In this document: piece by piece, positions 9,320 through 17,018 of the stretch
Layout: every line of letters starts with the position of its first letter
How positions within the stretch are numbered: position 1 is the stretch's first letter
Assembly (NCBI GenBank): GCA_030667705.1
Contig: DAOUVJ010000010.1
Coordinates: 1 to 36,282 of the forward strand
DNA: 36,282 nucleotides
Direction: 5' to 3'
From: Promethearchaeota archaeon
GTDB lineage: Archaea; Asgardarchaeota; Lokiarchaeia; Sigyniarchaeales; SOKP01
Notes under the pieces: generated by a model
The model's database searches: none
The model's input: only the letters and a program-made list of their open reading frames with translations
Told to the model about the DNA's origin: nothing
Translations under genes and position numbers: made by a program

Positions 9320-10597
9320 TCATAATTTCCATTTATCTAATGCCTTTTTTATCTCATCGTGTGTTTTAGCGTATTCATTTAAACTAATACCTTCAAGTGC
9401 AGCTTCGACTGCTTGTCGAATAGCTTTTGCTCCAGAAAAAGTTCCATCGGGGTGACCATGACAGCCCCCGCCAAATTGAAATACCATGTCTTTCCCTAGA
9501 AGTTCAATTAGATCTGGAACATGTAAAGGACTTAATCCGCCAGATGCTACGGGTAGTATAGGATTAATTGATCCCCAATTTTGTGTTAACATTGTAAAAT
9601 CATTCCCTTTAACCTCATTTTTGGTGATTACTTCATTAATCTCTTGAACTTCACGTTTATCTCCTTCCATTTTACCTACAACAGTCCCTGTATGAAGCTG
9701 ATCCATCCCGATTAAGCGCATAATTTTTGCTAGGGAAAGCATTGTCATCCCGTGTTTTTTATTCCTAGTAAGTGCTGCGTGCATTGCTCTATGAGCATGG
9801 ATAATAACATTTTTATCATCAAGGTAGCTTCTTATTTCTTGTAGAGCTGAAAAACCTACAGTTAATATATCTAACATGATATATTCTCCCCCATTATTTA
9901 TGACAAGATCTGCACGTTTTTTCATAATACTCATCTTAGCTGTGATATTTGGCATGTATATTTTTTTCTCGTTAGTTTCCTTCTCAACTCTATCTCGGAC
10001 TTTTAAGGTTTCAACAATTCTTTTTTGAAATGTGTTAAATTTCATGCTGGTTAAATTTTCATCATCTTTAACTATGTCTAAACCCCCCATCCACGCATCC
10101 CCACAAACACGGGCATGTTCAATCTCATTTAAACCGACTTTTGGTTTTACAATAGTTCCTAATAACGGGCGATTTTCAATACCAAGGATTTTTCTTATTC
10201 CCTTAATACCATACTTAGGACCATAATGAACATCTATCATGCTTTTTGGAAATGTTACATCTATTAACCTCAAATTTTCTATTACTTTCATACCATAAAT
10301 ATTTCCTGCGATTGCACTTAGAATTTGAGGTATATTATCCAACTCAAATAATTCTTCAGGATATGCTATTTTAATTATTCCGTTATCCTCATTTATATAA
10401 AATACTGAAGGCTTCAAGCGTTTAGCTATGTCAGATGATAAAGTGGCTATTTCAGTCCACGTCCCAATGGAACTTTCTTTTGCAATTTCTTCTGATGCAC
10501 TTTCTAAACTTTTGCACTCATTAGATTTTTCAACGTAATACATTACCACAAGGTCTTTTTCACTTGGTTCGTAATTTAAATTAACATAATCAACCAT
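9320..10597 (-). CDS. rbcL: RuBisCO large subunit, archaeal form III
   Basis: A 425-residue RuBisCO. Catalytic segments are conserved: SSIGTWTEI (N-terminal active-site segment), TIVKPKVGL (K175/K177 of the plant numbering), GGLDIVKDDE (carbamylated lysine plus metal-binding Asp and Glu), HAHRAMHAALTR, the LHTGTVVGKMEG loop 6 with its lysine, PVASGGLSPLH and FQFGGGCHGHPDG. None of the inactivating changes of RuBisCO-like proteins (form IV) are seen. Length and sequence fit form III, which fixes CO2 onto RuBP derived from nucleosides. The ORF track starts at TTG 10606; ATG 10597 is preferred because AAAGGT lies about 10 bases before it. A TATA-like element is at 10650-10660. No small subunit, phosphoribulokinase or AMP phosphorylase is in the window. 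Confidence 0.95.
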   Translation of the reverse strand: MVDYVNLNYEPSEKDLVVMYYVEKSNECKSLESASEEIAKESSIGTWTEIATLSSDIAKRLKPSVFYINEDNGIIKIAYPEELFELDNIPQILSAIAGNIYGMKVIENLRLIDVTFPKSMIDVHYGPKYGIKGIRKILGIENRPLLGTIVKPKVGLNEIEHARVCGDAWMGGLDIVKDDENLTSMKFNTFQKRIVETLKVRDRVEKETNEKKIYMPNITAKMSIMKKRADLVINNGGEYIMLDILTVGFSALQEIRSYLDDKNVIIHAHRAMHAALTRNKKHGMTMLSLAKIMRLIGMDQLHTGTVVGKMEGDKREVQEINEVITKNEVKGNDFTMLTQNWGSINPILPVASGGLSPLHVPDLIELLGKDMVFQFGGGCHGHPDGTFSGAKAIRQAVEAALEGISLNEYAKTHDEIKKALDKWKL

Positions 10598-10649
10598 ATT
10601 ATTCAATACCTTTAATTTCGCGTCTTTATTAATGAATTAAAAATAATTT

Positions 10650-10660
10650 CATTTATATGT
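10650..10660 (-). promoter_or_regulatory. TATA-like element upstream of RuBisCO
   Basis: Read on the minus strand this is ACATATAAATG, about 50 bases before the RuBisCO ATG. It would place the transcript start near 10625, leaving a short leader that includes the AAAGGT ribosome-binding site. The assignment rests on motif and spacing only. Confidence 0.45.
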
Positions 10661-10723
10661 TTTACCATTCCTTAAAATTAACTGAAAATCAAAAAAATTT
10701 TATAGAATCATAAATTATCTACA

Positions 10724-11047
10724 ATGATATTAATGAGTGAAACAAAAACTATTACTATTAATATAAAAGCCAGTGGAACTACCAGTAAATGGAAGGATGA
10801 ATATACAAATGATTTAATGAGATCCATTTCTGAGATGTTACCCCAGATAGATGTAAATCGTAAAGGAAACGAGCTAGAATTAACCGCTCCGGCAAATTTT
10901 TCCAATAGGACAATCAAACTCAGAATAAAAAAATTCTTGCATCAAAAAGGTTTAAAAGATAAATTCAGACCAGTATCATATAGGGCTGATGATAAAGCAG
11001 GATACATGGTTATTGAGAAAAAAATTATTGAGTTATCTTATTACTAA
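10724..11047 (+). CDS. rpl22e: Ribosomal protein eL22
   Basis: A 107-residue protein resembling eukaryotic ribosomal protein eL22. ELTAPANFSNRTIKLRIKKFLHQKGLKDKFR matches the eukaryotic segment around [26 protein letters not shown] in pattern and spacing, and the following RADDKAGYMVIEKK corresponds to the closing ESYELRYFQI region. In eukaryotes eL22 is a large-subunit protein on the ribosome surface. It is absent from most archaea but reported in Asgard archaea, so it is a lineage marker here. The start could be ATG 10724 or ATG 10733 (MSETKTITI), the latter beginning nearer the conserved core. It is divergent from RuBisCO and stands alone. Confidence 0.8.
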   Translation: MILMSETKTITINIKASGTTSKWKDEYTNDLMRSISEMLPQIDVNRKGNELELTAPANFSNRTIKLRIKKFLHQKGLKDKFRPVSYRADDKAGYMVIEKKIIELSYY

Positions 11048-11112
11048 CTATAAACTTGGACTTATTATCCTATCCCATCGTTAGAGGAAATGGGTTAATT
11101 AATTATGAATTT

Positions 11113-11253
11113 TTAAATCCATCTCGACCTAGTACTTTTAATAACGTCCAGAACTGCTTGGTCTGTGATTTCATAAGGTTTTTTATTTTCGGTTGGTTCA
11201 AATAGTTTTTTAATGACAGATTTGATTTTTTTATATCTTTCTTTTACATTCAT
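11113..11253 (-). CDS. Small hypothetical protein (46 aa)
   Basis: This is too short for the ORF track. On the minus strand an ATG at 11253 opens MNVKERYKKIKSVIKKLF, then PYEITDQAVLDVIKSTRSRW and a TAA at 11113-11115. A purine-rich GAGGGAG lies about 11 bases upstream of the ATG and could serve as the ribosome-binding site. The N-terminal half is basic and probably helical, and the overall composition looks like protein rather than random AT-rich sequence. I do not recognise the family. It fills most of the 400-base gap between eL22 and the CitG-like gene, and the rest of that gap shows only AT-rich promoter-like sequence. Confidence 0.5.
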   Translation of the reverse strand: MNVKERYKKIKSVIKKLFEPTENKKPYEITDQAVLDVIKSTRSRWI

Positions 11254-11448
11254 TTTTATTTTTCTCCCTCTTTATTCAAATTAGTAAAAATCAAATTTTG
11301 CTAAGATTATAGAGTAAATCAAGTATATAAAAATTATGGTGAATTCCCAATCTTCATCTCTATAAGTCTATAATTATTCTTTATACTTCTAAATATTACT
11401 AATTGTTTAAACTTTAAATTTAATATATATCATTTCTATATTTTAAAT

Positions 11449-12411
11449 GTGATTTCTAAATTAATTTCTGTTAAATCATTGGATGACATACTAAGATGTA
11501 TAAATTTAGCTAGTTTACTTGAACTTTCGGGATGGCCAAAACCGGGTAATGTTCATAGATTAAAAGATTATGAATCCACAAGATTTGAGCATTTTTTAGC
11601 GGGGATTTCGGCAATTCAACCTAATTTTAGAATGTTTTGTGAGAGAATTTATGAAGAACTAGAAAATAATGAAAGTGATTATGGATTCATTAAATTAGGT
11701 CAATTTTTTGAATCTTCATCCTATCAAATGATGCAGTGGCAACAAGGTGGTAATGTTTTGTTAGGGCACCTCCTTATTTTAGCACCGTTAGCAGCAGCAG
11801 GGATCATTTGTTTCAAACAACAATTACTTACTATTGCGAATTTTAACGAGGTGTTAAAAAAAGTCATAAATGATGCTACAATAACTGATACTGTTTCACT
11901 TTATAAAGCAATTAAGTTTTGCAATCCGGGTGGTTTAGGTAAAATAGATAAATATGATTTGAATGATGATAATTCAATTAATGAAATTAAAAATGATAAA
12001 ATTACATTAAAAATTATTTTTGAACTTTCAAAGAATTATGATATGATTAGCAGGGAATACTCAACTAACTTTTCTATTATTTTAAAAGAAGGATTACCGT
12101 ATTTTTTCAACACCTATGAAACCTATAAAGATATAAATATTGCTACTGTTAATACTTTTTTAAAAGTCCTTTCTAATCACCCTGATACATTAATTATAAG
12201 AAAATCGGGGTTATCTGATGCAAAAATCGTATCAGAAGCTGCAAATCGAGTTTTAAAATTAGGGGGGATCGCAACAAAGAATGGTAGGAAATCTGTGATG
12301 AAATTAGATAAAAAGTTGCATGTCAAAAATGGTATGATGAATCCGGGAACAACTGCTGATATAATCGCAGGTATTATTTTTTGTGCTTTACTATTTGGTT
12401 TAAGATTTTAA
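11449..12411 (+). CDS. Triphosphoribosyl-dephospho-CoA synthase-like protein (CitG/MdcB family)
   Basis: A 320-residue protein of the CitG family. Recognisable points are SGWPKPGNVHR near residue 30 (PKPGNV), GGNVLLGHLLILAPLAAA, the central CNPGGLGK, KSGLSDAKIVSEAANRVL and the C-terminal GTTADIIAGIIFCALLFGL. Bacterial CitG makes the prosthetic-group precursor for citrate or malonate lyase from ATP and dephospho-CoA. Archaea keep stand-alone homologues (COG1767) without lyase genes, and none are seen here, so the true substrate is unknown; a nucleotide or coenzyme phosphoribosyl transfer is the family expectation. The start is a GTG preceded only by AT-rich sequence, and I see no better in-frame ATG. 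Confidence 0.8.
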   Translation: MISKLISVKSLDDILRCINLASLLELSGWPKPGNVHRLKDYESTRFEHFLAGISAIQPNFRMFCERIYEELENNESDYGFIKLGQFFESSSYQMMQWQQGGNVLLGHLLILAPLAAAGIICFKQQLLTIANFNEVLKKVINDATITDTVSLYKAIKFCNPGGLGKIDKYDLNDDNSINEIKNDKITLKIIFELSKNYDMISREYSTNFSIILKEGLPYFFNTYETYKDINIATVNTFLKVLSNHPDTLIIRKSGLSDAKIVSEAANRVLKLGGIATKNGRKSVMKLDKKLHVKNGMMNPGTTADIIAGIIFCALLFGLRF

Positions 12412-12460
12412 TTCAAAACCGAAAAAAAAATTTGGTAGTAGAATAAGAAGGTGTATATGC

Positions 12461-12814
12461 TTGGAATTTTGCGATGAATGTGAAGGGAGTATGATGCTCC
12501 CCTCAATAGTAAACGGTAAAAAAGTATTCAAATGTAAGTGTGGTGCGACGAAACCTATTGCTGATGAAAAATCAGAGTCATATAAAATATCTACCAAGAT
12601 CCAGCATCCTATTAGGAATGAGGTGACTAATCTTACAGATTTTATGGATTGGAAGGAAAAGAACTTACGGAGCTCTATTAAAAATTTTAGATGTAGAAGA
12701 TGTGGTTACGATAAAGCACATCTTGAAACTCGTCAAACAAGAAGTGCTGATGAAGGAATGACACATTTTATTACGTGTCTGAAATGTGGGAAAATGATTA
12801 AAATAGGCAGCTAA
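12461..12814 (+). CDS. tfs: Transcription factor S (TFIIS/Rpb9-like)
   Basis: A 117-residue archaeal TFS, the factor that makes stalled RNA polymerase cut and restart its transcript. The N-terminal zinc ribbon has CDEC and KCKCG; the second knuckle is CxC instead of the usual CxxC. The C-terminal ribbon (CRRC...CLKC) contains QTRSADEGMTHFITC, with the Asp-Glu pair at the hairpin tip that reaches the polymerase active site, so cleavage activity is expected. The start is TTG 12461: no in-frame ATG or GTG lies upstream before the stop, and GAAGGTG ends 8 bases before it. The last codons lie in a 36-bp direct repeat (12800-12835), and its TAA overlaps an antisense CTA. Confidence 0.92.
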   Translation: MEFCDECEGSMMLPSIVNGKKVFKCKCGATKPIADEKSESYKISTKIQHPIRNEVTNLTDFMDWKEKNLRSSIKNFRCRRCGYDKAHLETRQTRSADEGMTHFITCLKCGKMIKIGS

Positions 12815-12835
12815 GCCAATATTTTATTTAGAATT
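12800..12835. repeat. 36-bp direct repeat, copy 1
   Basis: Copy 1 (AAAATAGGCAGCTAAGCCAA...TTTAGAATT) matches copy 2 at 12954-12989 at 34 of 36 positions. On the plus strand it encodes the TFS ending ...IGS-stop. On the minus strand it still reads ILNKILA-stop, a near copy of the DUF167 C-terminus. Confidence 0.9.
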
Positions 12836-12839
12836 AGGA

Positions 12840-12968
12840 ATGAGGCAAGTAGCAGAACCGATAAAAAAACCTTTAAAAGAAGGTACCCCCAGACATGGAT
12901 GTGGGCATAATTTATTAGGTGTTGGATCTCTTGGTGCTGTTTTTTTCATGAAAAAAATAGGTAGCTAA
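12840..12968 (+). pseudogene. M20 peptidase/amidohydrolase fragment (AbgB-like), 42 codons
   Basis: A 42-codon open frame reads QVAEPIKKPLKEGTPRHG then CGHNLLGVGSLGAVFFMKK and ends in IGS-stop. HGCGHNLLGVGSLGA is the metal-binding core of M20D amidohydrolases such as the AbgB type, where it sits well inside a protein of more than 400 residues. Nothing before or after it in the window continues that family, so this is an isolated remnant, not a working enzyme. The foreign part ends where copy 2 of the 36-bp direct repeat begins; the IGS-stop comes from the repeat and copies the end of TFS. It is probably untranslated, though the frame has stayed open. Confidence 0.75.
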
Positions 12969-12989
12969 GCCAATAGTTTATTTAGAATT
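12954..12989. repeat. 36-bp direct repeat, copy 2
   Basis: This is the second copy of the repeat that brackets the 118-bp M20-derived segment (12836-12953). It includes the real 3' end of the minus-strand DUF167 gene (ILNKLLA-stop) and, on the plus strand, IGS-stop as in TFS. The two differences from copy 1 are GGC/GGT (silent in IGS) and ATA/CTA (Ile/Leu on the minus strand). Confidence 0.9.
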
Positions 12990-13270
12990 TCTTCTTTTTG
13001 ATGACTTTCACTAAATGTAACTTTTATTCTTTTGTTCGGATTTTTCCTTCCTGAAATAATTTGGAGCTGACTAATACTCACTTTTAATTTCTTTTTTAAT
13101 AAATTTAATAATTCTATATTAGCTTTATTTTGCCTGGCTTCTGAACGAATAGAAATTAGGATTTGATCATCATTTTTACTTGGTTTAGCAATAAATTGTC
13201 TATTGCTATTAGGTTTAATTTTTATACTTAGTATACATGCAAATTCCGATCTAATTTCAATGAAATTCAT
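12965..13270 (-). CDS. DUF167 (YggU/UPF0235) family protein
   Basis: A protein of about 101 residues matching the DUF167 pattern: an N-terminal strand with KIKPNSNR, then ISIRSEARQNKANIELLNLL, KLKVSISQLQIISGRKNPNKRIKV. The A/N-x-A-N-x-E-L helix and the SG-x-x-x-x-K-x-x-x-V turn are the family hallmarks. The family is small, widespread and of unknown biochemical role. The ORF track begins at a TTG (13282); ATG 13270 is offered as the likelier start. The gene follows the DHH gene on the same strand by 3-15 bases, so they form an operon. Its last codons are within copy 2 of the 36-bp repeat. Confidence 0.85.
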   Translation of the reverse strand: MNFIEIRSEFACILSIKIKPNSNRQFIAKPSKNDDQILISIRSEARQNKANIELLNLLKKKLKVSISQLQIISGRKNPNKRIKVTFSESHQKEEILNKLLA

Positions 13271-13285
13271 TGTTAAGTTCAAGTT

Positions 13286-14674
13286 CTAAAGAAGATTATC
13301 CACATTTTCTTTTAGTTTATTATAGGAGGGAATTGATAATCTTAAACCTCCAGCTAATTTATGACCGCCCCCCATTCCTCCAAAATTATCCTTTACTTTT
13401 GAAATGACATTATTTACTCCAATTCCCTCATGAGATTTTAAGTAGCCCCTTGAACAGCGAATACTAAGCTTCATCATTTGGGTCTTCTTTTCAAGACCTC
13501 CTAAGAATAACATTTTATTAGGATTTAATAATTCATTTACAGTACTGAAACTTGCAGTGTCTGACCAATTACTTGGAGGAATCTTTCCATTTCCCGCATC
13601 AATAAATATTGCTTTTTTTGTCTCAATGTGAGGGAGTTCATTTGATAATATTTTTAAATTAGAAGAAAGGGCGTTAATATATTCCAAGTAGATTCCTTGT
13701 GCATATCGAGTAATTGACTTCTGTTGAATTATTGAAAGAGCAGCACTTATATTTTTAAATGAGAGTATATTGAGTAATAATGAGTGTTCAAAAGCGTGTC
13801 GTAATAATCCTTGTTTTTGGGGTATAATTGCGTAATTTCCCTTAGATATGTGAGTCTTCATTATAAGCGAATTAATTTCTGTAGGATTCAAATCAACTAT
13901 CTTCTTATTGGGATCTATATCCAATTCACTAAGTAAGGATTTGATTTTATGATCATTCTCTCCTCCATAACCCTTCACAAATGGTAAAATGCTATTTTTT
14001 AATCCATTTTTTATATTATCATTCATGGCACCAAATAAAATCAGTCCTTCCTTGTCATTGACAATCTCTTCATTGACAATCTCTTCATATACATCCTTAT
14101 TAAATGATTTTAATTTATCCATAGATCTAAGTGAATCTCCGGCGATCCCAATGACAGCTAACCACCCTTGTTTTATAATTGCTGGTTTGATACTTTTAGC
14201 AAACATGTATGCGAGGGTAGCTCCTGCTACGTGATCGAGTCCATCATATCCATGTACTGTAGGATTCACAAAAAATAAATTCTCAGGTAAATCATCAAGA
14301 TCAACCTTATCATCAACTTCATGATGATCAAGAATATAAAAATCTTCCTTTCTTGAAGATATTATTGGAATTAATTCTGTTAATGAAGATCCAACATCAG
14401 TAAAGATAAAAGTATTTTTACGTTCATGGCTTTTAGGTAAAATTCCTTTAAGATATGCTGCCCAAGATGATGATCTGTTGTATATAAAATAATCTTGTTC
14501 CAAATTCATTTTATGAAGCAAGCTTTGAATGATTTTCAATGAACCTATTCCATCAGCATCATTATGAGTAATAGCGATTATATTATTATAGTGACTATTT
14601 GAATTATCGATAAAGTTATCTACTGCATTACTAAGATCTGCTAAGAATTTATTTCGATTTGGTTTCATGCTCAT
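13286..14674 (-). CDS. DHH-family phosphoesterase (RecJ-like)
   Basis: A 462-residue DHH/DHHA1 protein. The metal-binding motifs are ITHNDADGIGSL (residues about 35-46), FIFTDVGSS and the namesake YILDHHEVDD. The C-terminal DHHA1 domain ends in GGMGGGHKLAGGLRL, the substrate-binding glycine-histidine motif. Archaeal proteins of this type include RecJ-like nucleases and the GINS-associated nuclease GAN, relatives of Cdc45; others are nanoRNases. The full set of metal ligands suggests an active enzyme, most likely on single-stranded DNA or RNA. A 15-bp tandem duplication adds five residues (EEIVN twice). It is the first gene of an operon with DUF167. Confidence 0.87.
   Translation of the reverse strand: MSMKPNRNKFLADLSNAVDNFIDNSNSHYNNIIAITHNDADGIGSLKIIQSLLHKMNLEQDYFIYNRSSSWAAYLKGILPKSHERKNTFIFTDVGSSLTELIPIISSRKEDFYILDHHEVDDKVDLDDLPENLFFVNPTVHGYDGLDHVAGATLAYMFAKSIKPAIIKQGWLAVIGIAGDSLRSMDKLKSFNKDVYEEIVNEEIVNDKEGLILFGAMNDNIKNGLKNSILPFVKGYGGENDHKIKSLLSELDIDPNKKIVDLNPTEINSLIMKTHISKGNYAIIPQKQGLLRHAFEHSLLLNILSFKNISAALSIIQQKSITRYAQGIYLEYINALSSNLKILSNELPHIETKKAIFIDAGNGKIPPSNWSDTASFSTVNELLNPNKMLFLGGLEKKTQMMKLSIRCSRGYLKSHEGIGVNNVISKVKDNFGGMGGGHKLAGGLRLSIPSYNKLKENVDNLL
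14056..14085. repeat. 15-bp perfect tandem duplication inside the DHH gene
   Basis: CATTGACAATCTCTT occurs twice in direct succession. It keeps the frame and gives the peptide EEIVNEEIVN on the minus strand. This is probably a recent slippage event in a surface loop. Confidence 0.9.
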
Positions 14675-14926
14675 TTACATCAGTTATCATAAAATTTCAA
14701 TATTCCTAAAACATAGATTTGGTAGTTTTAACTGTTTATTTATTCATCGGATTATGTTAGATTATGTTATATTAATTCAATTTATCCTATTCTATCTCTA
14801 AAAGAGGTTTTAAATAAAATAATGATAGATTCTATAAATATAAATATTGGTAAATCTATTTTTGATTAAAAATTGATGTTAAAGTTAAAATCTTTGGAAA
14901 AATTATTTAATTTGATTTAATTTTAA

Positions 14927-14937
14927 CTTTTAAATAC
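14927..14937 (+). promoter_or_regulatory. TATA-like element for the surface protein operon
   Basis: CTTTTAAATAC lies about 25-30 bases before the ATG at 14962. This is the archaeal TATA distance for a nearly leaderless transcript, and no ribosome-binding site precedes the ATG. Confidence 0.5.
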
Positions 14938-14961
14938 TAGTTACTATACCTATAGAGAATT

Positions 14962-16683
14962 ATGATACCTTTACTATACAAGAAATATCGGATAATCTTG
15001 ATTTTATTCATTTTATTATTAATTCCAGTTCTAACAAGTCATATCCTCGAGGATAATAAAATTGATCGGAATTATCATGCTACACAAGAATTACCGAAAC
15101 CGCTTGCCTTCTCAATAGAAGATTATGAACCAATTTTAGAAGATGGAAGTCAAAATCTTGGTAACATCACAGTTTCAAATCTAATTTTTGATGAGAAAGG
15201 TTTTTATAACAATAGTGTGAACTATCCCAACTTACAAGATGATTTCAGTACGGGGGCTCTTAGAATGGCATATCAAAATACATCATATCTCTATACTACT
15301 TTATCAGCTCGCTATGATAATCTAGATCAAACAACATTTAACAATAAAATCACTGTTGTATTGAATGAATCTATTAGCGTTGAGTATAACTATTCAAAGT
15401 CTGGTGCGGAAGGTTATTTAATATATGGTTTTCGTTTATCTCCAATTTTAGTAAAAGAAGTTTTTATACATAACCAATCAACAGATCCTATTGAAAAATT
15501 GGATGAAAATCAATATTCGATTGATTCTTCAAATTTCATGAGCTTTAACTATTACGACTATTTCCAAGTTAATGAAATTGATGAAAATTATGAAAATAAT
15601 TTTACGATGTATATTAAATATGAATATAATCTCACAATAAATAATTGGTTTTTCGACCAAATTAGTAAAAATCATGTGATAAGAACGCAAGAAAAATCAT
15701 TTTCTCCAAGCTTTGTATATAATTTCACGTTTGGGGGCCTTAAATGGAATGAAACATCAACGATTATAAGAATGCCTGCTTATAACCTCAAAGCTTTTCT
15801 AGAGGTAAATCTTCCAGATAAGGAAGTGTTATTCAATCATACATTGGTAGTATCTGATTTAGAAATTTCAAATTATTTAGGTAGTAATAATGTCATTAAC
15901 TTGACATCTTACGCTGAATATGTTTCAATTGCGATTCAATTTTCAGCAAATTTTACATTAAGGTTTGAGAATCCACTTGATATTTCATGGGCAATAGATA
16001 GATTGATAGAAAATCGTGATATTAGAGAACGAATATATTTTCCTTCTATTATATCCGGTCCAGATAAATTAATCATTCGATATATCACTTTATTTGAATC
16101 TACAATTACTTTAGACCAAGTTATGAGTAATTATTCTATATTTAATAGACCGGTGTCATTCTTTGATGCAAACGTTTCCATAATTCATGATGAATTGGAA
16201 AATAGTTTAATTTTTACCAAAAACTCAATAAAGAAAAAGGGATTAAGAATTATTATACCATACCTCATGAAGGGTGAAATTAATCCATTTATATTAAAAT
16301 ACAAGGCGACTAAAGATCTAAGAATTATCATCACTGATAACATCAATATGCCGTTAACAGATCTAAAATTGGAACTTTTTTATTTTGACAAGCTCTATGG
16401 TACATATATTTCGAATGATTTACTTCAACCCATGGCTCCTGCTTTTACAAATGAAAACGGAGAAATATTAATATCAAATGTGCCAGATGGAATTTATAAT
16501 GCGAAGATCTATTTAGATGACCAACTACTGTTGGAAGCAGAAGTTACTCCCTTTCAAGCTATAAATTATATCGTTACAGATATTTTCCATTTCCCGACCG
16601 TTATCCTTGTATTTGGTTCTCTTTTCGGGATAATCCTCTTAATTGGATTTATCTATCATTTAAAAAATAGAAGTAAACGTTGA
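14962..16683 (+). CDS. Secreted, C-terminally membrane-anchored protein, unknown
   Basis: A 573-residue protein with an N-terminal signal or anchor segment (IILILFILLLIPVL, residues 11-24) and a C-terminal transmembrane helix (VILVFGSLFGIILLIGFIY) followed by a short basic tail, so the bulk lies outside the cell. The exposed part is rich in Asn, Tyr and beta-strand pattern, with many N-x-S/T sites that may be glycosylated. Residues about 450-535 (DLRIIITDNINMPLTDLKLELF, then NENGEILISNVPDGIYNAKIY) look like a carboxypeptidase-regulatory or prealbumin-like beta-sandwich. I do not recognise the main domain. It starts without a leader from the TATA element at about 14930. The next gene overlaps its stop by 4 bases. 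Confidence 0.8.
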   Translation: MIPLLYKKYRIILILFILLLIPVLTSHILEDNKIDRNYHATQELPKPLAFSIEDYEPILEDGSQNLGNITVSNLIFDEKGFYNNSVNYPNLQDDFSTGALRMAYQNTSYLYTTLSARYDNLDQTTFNNKITVVLNESISVEYNYSKSGAEGYLIYGFRLSPILVKEVFIHNQSTDPIEKLDENQYSIDSSNFMSFNYYDYFQVNEIDENYENNFTMYIKYEYNLTINNWFFDQISKNHVIRTQEKSFSPSFVYNFTFGGLKWNETSTIIRMPAYNLKAFLEVNLPDKEVLFNHTLVVSDLEISNYLGSNNVINLTSYAEYVSIAIQFSANFTLRFENPLDISWAIDRLIENRDIRERIYFPSIISGPDKLIIRYITLFESTITLDQVMSNYSIFNRPVSFFDANVSIIHDELENSLIFTKNSIKKKGLRIIIPYLMKGEINPFILKYKATKDLRIIITDNINMPLTDLKLELFYFDKLYGTYISNDLLQPMAPAFTNENGEILISNVPDGIYNAKIYLDDQLLLEAEVTPFQAINYIVTDIFHFPTVILVFGSLFGIILLIGFIYHLKNRSKR

Positions 16684-17012
16684 ACTTGATAGTAATTTTC
16701 ATAGATAATGTTGAAAACTTCCTTCAATTTATTGAGAAGCGAGTGATGAATGAAATTTTTTATGAGTTCAATCAAATTAAATCCCAAACTGACTTATTAA
16801 GTAAGAATAACATGGAGATTATTCTTCATTTTCTTGCAAAGATTGAAAATAACTTAATTCTTTATGAAACTAAGCAAACAATAGTTAAGACGAAAAATTC
16901 TGATATGGATACTCAATTAGTGGCATTACAAAAAATTATTAGTCAAGTAGATGAATCATTGGTTCTTGTAAAAGGTAAAATTCGGGAAATTTTTCTATCC
17001 TATTCCTCATAA
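16680..17012 (+). CDS. Small helical protein, unknown
   Basis: A 110-residue protein with no family I recognise. The TTG at 16680 overlaps the TGA of the surface-protein gene (TTGA), a usual sign of translational coupling. ATG 16746 is an alternative that would remove the first 22 residues. The sequence is predicted to be nearly all helix, with heptad-like hydrophobic spacing (VALQKIISQVDESLVLVKGKI), and no transmembrane stretch. It may form a coiled coil. The coupling suggests it works with, or is regulated together with, the upstream membrane-anchored protein. Confidence 0.6.
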   Translation: MNLIVIFIDNVENFLQFIEKRVMNEIFYEFNQIKSQTDLLSKNNMEIILHFLAKIENNLILYETKQTIVKTKNSDMDTQLVALQKIISQVDESLVLVKGKIREIFLSYSS

Positions 17013-17018
17013 TTTTAT

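Noticed and set aside
9320-10597. Considered a RuBisCO-like protein (form IV) without carboxylase activity
   Set aside because: All the main catalytic segments (KPKVGL, KDDE, HRAMHA, GTVVGKMEG, SGG, FGGG) are intact.
12800-12989. Considered an insertion sequence or MITE between TFS and DUF167
   Set aside because: There are no terminal inverted repeats and no transposase. The 36-bp direct repeat is too long for a transposon target duplication, and the insert encodes a peptidase fragment.
14740-14775. Short repeated GATTATGTTA in the intergenic region, considered as a possible operator or CRISPR-like repeat
   Set aside because: There are only two adjacent copies of about 10 bases in AT-rich sequence, with no further copies or spacers.
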